Of a stretch of 12,438 nt of DNA, positions 1 to 6,542 are shown in pieces. The notes below the pieces were generated by a model, which saw only the letters and a program-made list of their open reading frames with translations, was not told where the DNA came from and did not search any database. The DNA lies in contig JAAZGM010000206.1 in the NCBI GenBank assembly GCA_012511245.1, forward strand, positions 1 through 12,438, in the 5' to 3' direction. Made by a program: the position numbers and the translations under genes. The stretch's first letter is position 1. Each line of letters begins with the position of its first letter. The DNA is from Methanomicrobiales archaeon (GTDB lineage Archaea; Halobacteriota; Methanomicrobia; Methanomicrobiales; Methanoculleaceae).

Positions 1-1075
1 CGGTGCGAACGCTTATTCCGTCAAAGATGGCGATAAAATCGTCTTCTTCTGGAGCGAGAGCATGAGTTCAACCCCGGCGACCTCTTCGGATGTCATCTAC
101 ATCAAGGTCAAGATCCCGGCGTCGTCCAGCGATTCCGATTCTTCCGGAGGGGGAGGTTTCAGTTCAACGACTTCTTCCACCACCGGGGAGGGGACAGGTA
201 GCAGTGAATCGGAATCGGTCTCGCTCTTCTTCGGGCTGCCAGCCGGAGCCACCATCGAACTCGGGGAGTGGGGTCAGACATTCTCGGTCATGACCGACCA
301 GGATTCAGCGGAAGGGGAGGTCACCATATCAGGCAACACCCTCACGATCGACAGGGGCGGCATCGTGATGACCATCGCCGCAAAGAACATCAACGAGGAT
401 AGCGGCACGGCGAGCGGCCTCATCGAGAGCGTCACCGCAACGACCACCCCGATCTCACGCGAGATCGAGGGCGTGGGGAACATAACCGCTTCACTTGCCC
501 TCAACCTCACCGGTATCCCCACAGCCGATAGCCGGCTCGACATCACGTTCAACACCACCACAGATGCAGCAACCGGGAGCACCTTCGCTCTTGCCGCTGC
601 AGAGGAGGATGAAGAGATCATGGCTCTTGCCTACACCATGTCCGTCACGCGGACCAACCTGGAAAACGGCGAAGACATCGCCGGAGCAGTTATCCGGATG
701 ACCATAAGCCCGGAGTGGGCAGATGAACACGGCGGTGCCGAATCCCTCAGGATCGTGCGATCCGCAGAGGACGGCACATATCAGGTACTCGAGACCCGGA
801 TTGCCGGGACCGATGAGAACGGAAACCTGATCGTCGAAGCAACCTCGCCCGGAGGCCTCTCGATCTTTGGGCTGCTGGCGGTCAAAGCAGCACCTGCCGT
901 GCAGGATACAGGGGCAGCCACCGGCATCACCCAGGCCTCCGATACGCTCAATGCAACAGAGACACCTGCAGAAACACCGGCACCGTCTCTCTCATCACCG
1001 CTCGCCTTCACCAGCGCAGGCGCCACCCTGCTCATCGGGGCAGCATACCTCATCACCAGGAGGAGAGAGCAATGA
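1..1075 (+). CDS. Surface protein with DUF4430 end and PGF-pre-PGF-like domain (5' partial)
   Basis: The reading frame is open from base 2, so the ATG at 62 is internal and the true start lies upstream; 357 residues are visible. The first visible residues (GANAYSVKDGDKIVFFW, then about 20 more) look like the end of a DUF4430 domain, the fold of the C-terminal beta domain of transcobalamin. A Ser/Gly-rich linker follows (visible residues about 38-75), then a beta-rich region ending at about residues 220-295 in a PGF-pre-PGF-like domain (WADEHGG, LRIVRSAEDGTYQVLETR, GLSIFGLLAV). A Thr/Pro/Ala-rich stretch leads to a C-terminal membrane segment followed by RRR. It is therefore probably exported and anchored with the bulk outside. 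Its stop overlaps the start of the next gene (ATGA), so the two are translationally coupled. The DUF4430 call rests on about 37 residues; the PGF-pre-PGF call is firmer. The ligand is unknown. Confidence 0.8.
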   Translation, partial: GANAYSVKDGDKIVFFWSESMSSTPATSSDVIYIKVKIPASSSDSDSSGGGGFSSTTSSTTGEGTGSSESESVSLFFGLPAGATIELGEWGQTFSVMTDQDSAEGEVTISGNTLTIDRGGIVMTIAAKNINEDSGTASGLIESVTATTTPISREIEGVGNITASLALNLTGIPTADSRLDITFNTTTDAATGSTFALAAAEEDEEIMALAYTMSVTRTNLENGEDIAGAVIRMTISPEWADEHGGAESLRIVRSAEDGTYQVLETRIAGTDENGNLIVEATSPGGLSIFGLLAVKAAPAVQDTGAATGITQASDTLNATETPAETPAPSLSSPLAFTSAGATLLIGAAYLITRRREQ

Positions 1076-3054
1076 AGCGGATCGGCAGCATCCTTCTCAT
1101 CCTCCTCCTCAGCATCGCTACTTGCAGCGCGGCGGCGGCTTACCCCTATGGAGCGGGCGACGCAGCCGTGCAGAACGGGCTTGACTACATCAGATCCTGC
1201 CAGCACGACGACGGCGGATTTGCCGAAGAGGGGAGGGACACGAACCCCGGCACCTCATGGTTCGCGGTGATGGCGATCGTTGCCGCCGGAGAGGATCCGC
1301 ACAACTGGAGGGTGAACGGCACATCGGCGATCGACTACTGGAAATCGGCGCCTGACGCCACAAACCCCGAAGGCACAGCCGAACTCGGAAAGATGATCAC
1401 CCTCATCACGGCCGCAGGCGAGAATCCGCGTGCCTTCAACAACCACAACTATGTTGCCGAACTCAAGGCGCGCATGAAAGCCGACGGCCAGTTCGGCGAT
1501 TTCGTCTACACCTCCTACTGGGGAGTCCTCGGGCTTGCCTCGGCAGGCGAAGATGTCTCGCTCCCTGCCGCCTGGTTAAAGAAGCAGCAGAACGAAGACG
1601 GCGGTTACGGCTGGATGCCGGGCGCCGAGAGCGACTCTGACGACACTGCCGCCGTGATCATGGCCCTCATCGCCGCGGGCGAACCGGCAGATACACCCGC
1701 CGTCGCACAGGCGATAGATTACCTCAGGGCACACCAGATGAGCGACGGCAGCTTCAATTATGGTGGGACGTCCTCCTCGAACGCCGCCTCGGCGGCATGG
1801 GTGATCCAGGCGATCGTCGCAGCCGGGGAAGACCCGTCATCGTGGTCGAAGAACGGCAACAACCTGATCACAACGTTCGCAGACCTCCAGCAGCCCGACG
1901 GCTCGTTCCTCTGGACAACATACTCCGCCGACAACCCCTGCGGTATGACAGCGCGGGCGATCCCGCCCCTGCTCGGAAAACCCTACCCGATCCTGCCCGG
2001 GCAGGCGGTACCCACTCTCCCGGGGCCGGGGCAGCCAGTAGTAGCTGCACCTGAGACAACAGCAGCAGTAGCACAGCACCAGACAACCTTGCCTGCAGCA
2101 GACCCTGCAACGTGGCAACCCGTCACCATCATCGACGATTACGGGGAGACGGTCAGGCTCGACACGATGCCGATGCGCATCGTATCCCTCGCACCGGCCA
2201 ACACCGAGATCCTCTTCGCCCTCGGTCTCGGCGATCGGGTGGTCGGCGTGACAGATTACTGCAACTATCCAGAGGAGGCAACGACGAAACCAAAGATCGG
2301 TGGGTACTCCACCGTGAACATCGAGCGTGTGGTGGCCGCACAACCCGATCTGGTGATGGCTGCTTTCGGGAACACTGAAGAAGCGATCAACCGCCTCAGA
2401 TCACTTGGCCTGACCGTGATCACCCTGAACGCCGACTCGGTCGAAGGGACACTCCACGATATCAGGCTCACCGGAAAGGCCACCGGCACAGAGGTGGAAG
2501 CGGAGCGGTTGGCTGCATCCATGGAGGCACGGATCGATGCTGTAAAGGAGAAGACAAAGAGCGTGACGAGACCCCCGACGGTCGCCCATGTTATCTGGTA
2601 CGACCCGATCTGGATCAGCGGGAGCATCACCTTCCAGGACGAACTGATCACTCTTGCCGGCGGCACCAACGCCTTTCCCGAACTGGAGGGGTGGCAGATC
2701 GTCAGCCTGGAGCGGTTCATCACCACCGATCCTGAGGTGATTGTCGTCAACTCCGGAACCGGCATGGGCAGCGAGGGCGTCGACCTCATCTACCGCTATT
2801 TCATGAACGAACCGCGCCTCAAAACCATGAAGGCGATCCAGCAGAACCACGTCTATATCATTGAGTCCGATCTCATCGACCGGGGCGGGCCGCGTCTGGT
2901 CGACGCCCTGGAGGAGGTCGCTGCCGATATCCACCCCGACCTCTTTGAGGGAGGCACTCAAAATGAGACCTCTATACCCCAATCCCCGGGTTTCGGCGTG
3001 ATCCCGCTTGCCTTTGCATTCCTTGCCGTTCTCCTGATCCGGCTGAAGAAGTAG
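1072..3054 (+). CDS. Secreted alpha/alpha-toroid plus BtuF-like binding protein with PGF-CTERM-like anchor
   Basis: 660 residues. A Sec signal peptide (about 1-23, basic MKR then a Leu/Ile core) precedes an alpha/alpha-toroid domain (about 28-305) with five prenyltransferase/squalene-cyclase-type turns of Q-x-x-D-G-x-F/Y form near residues 44, 135, 173, 222 and 274. These alternate with a recurring AAGE(D/N)P helix end. No DXDD or other cyclase acid motif is evident, so a binding rather than catalytic role is inferred. A Pro/Ala/Thr linker (about 306-350) leads to a periplasmic-binding domain of the BtuF/FepB type (about 351-625), with RIVSLAPANTEILFALGL and VVGVTDYCNYP near its start. The C terminus has PGFG at 639-642, a hydrophobic segment and RLKK, matching a PGF-CTERM sorting signal. 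The start is fixed by AGGAGGAGAG at 1058-1067 and the ATGA overlap with the gene before. Corrinoid binding is likely but siderophore or heme is possible; no ABC permease or ATPase is in view. Confidence 0.88.
   Translation: MKRIGSILLILLLSIATCSAAAAYPYGAGDAAVQNGLDYIRSCQHDDGGFAEEGRDTNPGTSWFAVMAIVAAGEDPHNWRVNGTSAIDYWKSAPDATNPEGTAELGKMITLITAAGENPRAFNNHNYVAELKARMKADGQFGDFVYTSYWGVLGLASAGEDVSLPAAWLKKQQNEDGGYGWMPGAESDSDDTAAVIMALIAAGEPADTPAVAQAIDYLRAHQMSDGSFNYGGTSSSNAASAAWVIQAIVAAGEDPSSWSKNGNNLITTFADLQQPDGSFLWTTYSADNPCGMTARAIPPLLGKPYPILPGQAVPTLPGPGQPVVAAPETTAAVAQHQTTLPAADPATWQPVTIIDDYGETVRLDTMPMRIVSLAPANTEILFALGLGDRVVGVTDYCNYPEEATTKPKIGGYSTVNIERVVAAQPDLVMAAFGNTEEAINRLRSLGLTVITLNADSVEGTLHDIRLTGKATGTEVEAERLAASMEARIDAVKEKTKSVTRPPTVAHVIWYDPIWISGSITFQDELITLAGGTNAFPELEGWQIVSLERFITTDPEVIVVNSGTGMGSEGVDLIYRYFMNEPRLKTMKAIQQNHVYIIESDLIDRGGPRLVDALEEVAADIHPDLFEGGTQNETSIPQSPGFGVIPLAFAFLAVLLIRLKK
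2986..3051 (+). other. PGF-CTERM-like sorting signal
   Basis: This stretch encodes the last 22 residues of the toroid/BtuF-like protein: PGFG, an uninterrupted hydrophobic run, then RLKK before the stop. PGFG plus transmembrane segment plus basic tail is the tripartite layout of PGF-CTERM signals processed by archaeosortase A (ArtA). The preceding residues are Thr/Ser/Asn-containing, as is usual. Archaeosortase itself is not in the window, so processing is inferred. Confidence 0.7.
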
Positions 3055-3070
3055 GATGGACTGGTGCAGA

Positions 3071-4198
3071 ATGCGGCGAAATCTCATTGTATCCACGCTC
3101 ATTGCGGTCATTGTGATCGGAAGCTTCATATGCCCGGCTATGGCGCAGACACTCTCCGTGGACCGGGTCTGGGAGTCAGGAGTCAGCGGCAGGATTGTTG
3201 CGACAGCACTCTCACCGGACGGCCTCTATGGTGCCGTCACCACGGAGAGGATGGTCTCCTTCTACGACCCGAACGGCACGCTGCTCTGGAGTTATCCGAT
3301 GTCCGGCGGCAGGAGTGTTGCCGTCTCCTCCGGTGGAGAGCGCATCGCAGCGGGAGGAGACCATCTCCTGCTCTTTGACCGGAGCGGCAGCGTGATCTGG
3401 CAGCACAAGCCGGAATCCCGGATACAGGGTATCGCTATCGCAGCAGACGGAACTATGATCTGCACCGGAGCAGACACCGGTCTTCTGATTTACTCCCTGG
3501 ACAACAGCACGACGACCGCCAACATCTCCGGATCGTTTGATGCAAAAGATCCGATCAGGAGCGTATCGACCGATTCAGATGGAGCCAAAATCGTTGCCGG
3601 CGCCGATTCAGGGAACATATACTTCCTCGGCGCAGATGGACGGCTTCTCTGGAACTACAAGACGGGCGATACCGGCATTCATGTTGCTCTATCCCAGGAC
3701 GGTTCAACGGTTGCTGCAGCATCGTCTCAACGAGCGGTGTATCTCCTGAACCGTAACGGGCGGCTTCTCGGGAAGTCTTCGATGCCCGGGGCGATCACCG
3801 ATGTATCGTTATCCGAAGACGGATCGAGGCTTGTGCTGGCGGATGGAGGGATATCCATACTCAACCGGGGAGGGGAGATCATGGGTACATATACGCCAGA
3901 AGGGGAGGGGCGGATCAGGTCGGTCTCCTCTCCATCTGATACAGCACATATCCTCACCGGCGCAGTCGACGGAACCGTATCGATGTTCAGGATGCAGCCG
4001 GAAACCCTTTCGGTCGGCACACCCGCGACCCTCCTGCCGGATACCACTGCCGCCGAACCGTTGCAGCCATCCACCCCTCCCACTCAGGATCAGACCTCTT
4101 CACAGCAAGGTACAGCACTCCCCCTGGCAACGCCAATCACTGTGGGGGCATGCGCCATTGCTCTGGCATGGTGGCGAAGAGTGAGAGAGGGTAGTTGA
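3071..4198 (+). CDS. Secreted seven-bladed beta-propeller protein with C-terminal membrane anchor
   Basis: 375 residues from the chosen ATG. A signal peptide (MRRN, long hydrophobic core, likely cleavage after AMA) is followed by seven WD40/PQQ-like repeats recognisable by recurring S-x-D-G turns and strands ending in a (D/N)-x-x-G-x-(L/I) turn, for example ALSPDG, AIAADG, STDSDG, ALSQDG and SLSEDG. Several blades carry a PQQ-type LLW or VIW strand. A Thr/Pro/Ser-rich linker and a C-terminal hydrophobic segment with WWRR suggest membrane anchoring with the propeller outside. An in-frame ATG at 3056, 1 bp after the previous stop, would add five residues; I prefer 3071 because GGTG lies 4 nt before it and the signal peptide is more typical. 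The gene is co-transcribed with its neighbours by position. No catalytic residues are recognisable; a scaffold or ligand-binding role is a guess. Confidence 0.85.
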   Translation: MRRNLIVSTLIAVIVIGSFICPAMAQTLSVDRVWESGVSGRIVATALSPDGLYGAVTTERMVSFYDPNGTLLWSYPMSGGRSVAVSSGGERIAAGGDHLLLFDRSGSVIWQHKPESRIQGIAIAADGTMICTGADTGLLIYSLDNSTTTANISGSFDAKDPIRSVSTDSDGAKIVAGADSGNIYFLGADGRLLWNYKTGDTGIHVALSQDGSTVAAASSQRAVYLLNRNGRLLGKSSMPGAITDVSLSEDGSRLVLADGGISILNRGGEIMGTYTPEGEGRIRSVSSPSDTAHILTGAVDGTVSMFRMQPETLSVGTPATLLPDTTAAEPLQPSTPPTQDQTSSQQGTALPLATPITVGACAIALAWWRRVREGS

Positions 4199-4202
4199 AC
4201 AT

Positions 4203-4937
4203 ATGCGCGCTATCGGCTGCTCCACATGCTGCCTGATGGACCGGACGCTTGAGGAGGCGCTCACCCTCATATCCGACCATACTGGTCGTGCGGAGATCCT
4301 CTCTGACGGTCCCCACTGCCTCTTTCGATTCGAAGAGGTCTGCCGTTCGTTCGATCTCCACTATACCGTCCACGCCCCGACCGCCGATATCAACATCGCG
4401 TCCGAGAACGAGCATCTCCGGAGAGCGACTGTCAGGGTTCTTACGGATCTTGCAGGGGTCTGCGATCGGATCAACGCCGAACGGTTGATCGTCCACCCGG
4501 GGCACGTCTGGGGAGAAGAGATGCGGCAGCCTGCACAGGCCGCTCTCGACCGCTCGCTTGACGACCTTGCCGCGGTCCAGGAGGAGGTGAATGTCCGGTT
4601 CGCCATCGAGAACATGGGGGCATGGGACATCTGCTTTTTCAGGACACCAGAGTTCCTTGACCGCCTTGCCGACCGGAACCTCGGCTTCGCCCTCGACGTG
4701 GGGCATGCCCATGTAAACGGCAATCTGGAATCTTTCCTTGAACGGGGAGAAGCGATCCACGTTCACCTGCACGACAACTTCGGAGGCCGGGATGACCACC
4801 TGGCCTGCGGTGACGGAGATATCGATTTTCGCCGCGTGATGGCGCCCCTCCCACCGGGTGTCACGAAAGTCGTCGAGCCGAACTTGTTTCAACACTACGA
4901 GAAAAGCCTTGAGTATCTGAGAACGATCGCTCCCTGA
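4203..4937 (+). CDS. Sugar phosphate isomerase/epimerase (AP-endonuclease-2 TIM-barrel family)
   Basis: 244 residues with no signal peptide, so cytoplasmic. The metal-site motifs of the xylose-isomerase-like/AP-endonuclease-2 TIM barrel appear in order: VHAP (H57), IVHPGH (H98, H101), IEN (E136), LDVGHAH (D165, H168), VHLHDNFG then DDHLACGDGDIDF (H188, H190, D191, H199), and VEP (E225). The ligand set looks complete, so an active metalloenzyme is expected. The family covers sugar isomerases, epimerases and endonuclease IV, and substrate cannot be told from sequence alone. The gene begins 4 bp after the propeller stop, with GAGAGGGT at 4185-4192, and probably shares that operon although the preceding three products are extracellular. 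It ends 4 bp from the convergent gene on the other strand. Confidence 0.86.
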   Translation: MRAIGCSTCCLMDRTLEEALTLISDHTGRAEILSDGPHCLFRFEEVCRSFDLHYTVHAPTADINIASENEHLRRATVRVLTDLAGVCDRINAERLIVHPGHVWGEEMRQPAQAALDRSLDDLAAVQEEVNVRFAIENMGAWDICFFRTPEFLDRLADRNLGFALDVGHAHVNGNLESFLERGEAIHVHLHDNFGGRDDHLACGDGDIDFRRVMAPLPPGVTKVVEPNLFQHYEKSLEYLRTIAP

Positions 4938-4944
4938 ACGTTCA
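4935..4944. other. Perfect 10-bp palindrome joining two convergent stop codons
   Basis: TGAACGTTCA is its own reverse complement. Its first three bases are the stop of the TIM-barrel gene and its last three are the stop of the - strand 132-residue gene. With only 4 bp between genes there is no room for a separate terminator, so transcripts probably run into one another. Confidence 0.6.
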
Positions 4945-5340
4945 CCGGCTCCGCCCGATCAGGTGCTCCACCGCCGCGCGGAACGCCCGGAACTGCTCCG
5001 AGACCTCCGGGCCGTCTGAGCCCGGGTAGGCGTTTGCGCCCCGGACAACGGTGCTCCATCCGTCCATATCCAGCCGGAGGTGCCAGTAGGTGACGTCGCA
5101 GCAGGAATAAGCGGATACATACTCCCGCTCCCACTCCCGGATGCCGAGCCGGCCGACGGTCTCCCGGAACCGCGCCCATTCCTCCTCTGTGGGCGACGCC
5201 TCCATCACCAAACCGGAGTATCCGCCTCCACTCGCCCACTCGTAGAGGAGCCGGCTGTCCGCGAGCCTGACGTAGAGGGACGGCCCGACGCTCCCGCCGA
5301 TGTAGAACTCGAACGCCTTCGGGGGTGCACCGCTCTGCAT
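4942..5340 (-). CDS. Conserved-looking hypothetical protein, 132 residues
   Basis: I do not recognise the family with confidence. The protein has no signal peptide or membrane segment and looks like a small globular alpha/beta cytoplasmic protein: an N-terminal beta part (FYIGGSVGPSLYVRLADSRLLYEW), an acidic helix (SPTEEEWARFRETVGRL), then YWHLRLDMDGW and GANAYPGSDGPE followed by a C-terminal helix. The Trp/Tyr/Gly pattern and the turn before the last helix suggest a real folded protein rather than a chance frame. An in-frame TGA lies just upstream of the ATG at 5340, which limits the start. A CGGGT tract precedes the ATG closely. A TATA-like GGTATACT on the - strand about 50 nt upstream would give it its own promoter downstream of the deacetylase-like gene. 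Confidence 0.72.
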   Translation of the reverse strand: MQSGAPPKAFEFYIGGSVGPSLYVRLADSRLLYEWASGGGYSGLVMEASPTEEEWARFRETVGRLGIREWEREYVSAYSCCDVTYWHLRLDMDGWSTVVRGANAYPGSDGPEVSEQFRAFRAAVEHLIGRSR

Positions 5341-5388
5341 ACCCGATCATACGAGCAGCGCGGCCAAATACCCTGCGACTGAGAGCAC

Positions 5389-5396
5389 AGTATACC
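5389..5396 (-). promoter_or_regulatory. TATA-like box for the 132-residue gene
   Basis: GGTATACT on the - strand lies in the 62-bp gap between the two - strand genes. An archaeal start about 25-27 nt downstream would fall near 5366, giving a leader of about 26 nt. The match is short and the call is tentative. Confidence 0.35.
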
Positions 5397-5402
5397 ATCT
5401 CA

Positions 5403-6344
5403 TCACTGGAGAACGGCGTACCTGCCACCAGGCTTGAAACGTACCCCATCGAGGGCGGCAAAGATTGCCTCGATGGCTGCTCGATGCAACCGCCCGTAGC
5501 CCCCCTCGAGCACCAGGGCGAGAGGTGCAGGGCTCGCGTCCACGAGCATCCCGGTGAACACACCGTAATCAGCGGGCTCAAGGAGCATCGAGCCGAGCGG
5601 ATCGCCGGCAAGCGCATCCTGGCCAGCCGAGGCCACCACGAGGTCCGGCCTGAAGCGCTGGATCGCCGGGATGAAGACCTCGCGAAAGACCAGGACGTAG
5701 TCGGCACCGGTCGAACCCACCGGAAGCGGGGCGTTGACGGTATACCCGGCGCCCGAACCGGCACCTCGCTCCTCCGGCCAGCCCGTCCCGGGAAATATCC
5801 CCGCCTGGTGAACGGAGCAGTAGAGCACCCGATCGCTCTCATAAAAGATCTCCTGCGTCCCGTTTCCGTGGTGCAGGTCCCAGTCCACGACCGCCACCCG
5901 GTCGACCTCGCGGAGCGCCCGGGCCGCCGCGACGGCGACGTTGTTGAAGAGGCAGAACCCCATCGCCCGGTCGGGGCCGGCGTGGTGCCCCGGCGGGCGG
6001 ACGAGGGCGAAACAGTGCTCACCCGAGATCGCCCGCTCCGCCGCCTGCCATGCGGCCCCCGCTGCGTAAAGCGCCGTATCGAAAGAACGGGAGGTGACGT
6101 AGGTATCGGCGTCGATGTAGCAGGCCCATCCAGGAGGACATTCCCGGCAGAACGAGCGGACATACTCGATATGCCGGTGCGTGTGCACCCGGGCAAGATC
6201 GGAAAGCGCCGCTCTTTCCGGGGCGATACGCTGAACGTCCTCCGGCACCCCCGTGAGAACGGCGTCGAGACGCGCCTGAGACTCGGGGTGGCCGGGATCG
6301 TCATGGACAGAGAAGACGTCCCCCGTGATGACCGGGCATGGCAT
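5403..6344 (-). CDS. Histone deacetylase superfamily metal-dependent amidohydrolase
   Basis: 313 residues from the chosen start. Zn-dependent enzymes of this arginase/deacetylase fold remove acetyl groups from lysines, polyamines or small amides. The visible signature is near complete: N-terminal HDDPGHPESQARL, the catalytic PPGHHAG (H120, H121), GFCLFNN, DWDLHHGNGTQE carrying metal ligands D156 and H158, a third ligand D243 in SAGQDAL, and LEGGY with the catalytic-side Tyr 283. Length fits class II-like prokaryotic homologues. SAGQDAL departs from the usual SAGFDAH. The frame is open back to an ATG at 6428; I choose ATG 6344 because family homology begins right after it (PVITGDVF) and a TATA-like element lies at 6404-6413. 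ATG 6377 is the alternative, with GGGGAAGG just before it. Whether the substrate is a histone, Alba-type chromatin protein or acetylpolyamine cannot be told. Confidence 0.9.
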   Translation of the reverse strand: MPCPVITGDVFSVHDDPGHPESQARLDAVLTGVPEDVQRIAPERAALSDLARVHTHRHIEYVRSFCRECPPGWACYIDADTYVTSRSFDTALYAAGAAWQAAERAISGEHCFALVRPPGHHAGPDRAMGFCLFNNVAVAAARALREVDRVAVVDWDLHHGNGTQEIFYESDRVLYCSVHQAGIFPGTGWPEERGAGSGAGYTVNAPLPVGSTGADYVLVFREVFIPAIQRFRPDLVVASAGQDALAGDPLGSMLLEPADYGVFTGMLVDASPAPLALVLEGGYGRLHRAAIEAIFAALDGVRFKPGGRYAVLQ

Positions 6345-6352
6345 GGTTACCA

Positions 6353-6391
6353 GGCGGGGATGGGCAGCACCGAACATGAACCTTCCCCGCC
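6353..6391 (-). repeat. 8-bp inverted repeat upstream of the deacetylase-like gene
   Basis: GGCGGGGA at 6353-6360 and TCCCCGCC at 6384-6391 are perfect reverse complements separated by 23 bp. They bracket the alternative ATG at 6377 and lie just upstream of the preferred ATG at 6344. The element could be an RNA hairpin in the leader or a DNA operator; in GC-rich DNA, chance is also possible. Confidence 0.45.
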
Positions 6392-6403
6392 GGGCACATC
6401 CCG

Positions 6404-6413
6404 AGAATATTAC
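6404..6413 (-). promoter_or_regulatory. TATA-like element for the deacetylase-like gene
   Basis: On the - strand this reads GTAATATTCT in otherwise GC-rich sequence. Transcription starting about 25-27 nt downstream would begin near 6382, which excludes the 6428 start and permits 6377 (almost leaderless) or 6344 (leader of about 38 nt). Confidence 0.35.
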
Positions 6414-6542
6414 TGAACAAAACCCCAAAAAAAGTCTTGTTTACGAATGACAGGCACAACCGGGCTAGGAGCGGGCGCGCAATCATAAGGTATTTGAGGA
6501 GATGCCATCAACGATACTGTATCCCAAACCGGAGAGGACAGG

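Noticed and set aside
62..64. ATG at 62 as the start of the first gene
   Set aside because: The frame is open to the window edge and the upstream residues continue the DUF4430-like pattern, so the gene begins outside.
2036..2100. CAG/TAG-rich low-complexity stretch, possible repeat
   Set aside because: It encodes the Ala/Gln/Thr linker between two domains and shows no regular unit.
2401..3129. 242-codon - strand frame opposite the BtuF-like domain
   Set aside because: It is a shadow of a well-supported domain and has no family resemblance.
4137..4895. 252-codon - strand frame opposite the TIM-barrel gene
   Set aside because: The + strand product has all expected metal-ligand motifs; the antisense frame shows none.
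4895..6304. 469-codon open frame on the - strand spanning both - strand genes
   Set aside because: It reads another frame of the deacetylase-like and 132-residue genes and its translation is Ser/Arg/Pro-rich with no recognisable domain.
5325..6416. Long open frame of 363 codons on the + strand opposite the deacetylase-like gene
   Set aside because: It is antisense to a gene with clear catalytic motifs, its translation is Arg-rich and low in hydrophobic pattern, and no ribosome binding site or family motif is seen. GC-rich coding DNA often leaves such open frames.
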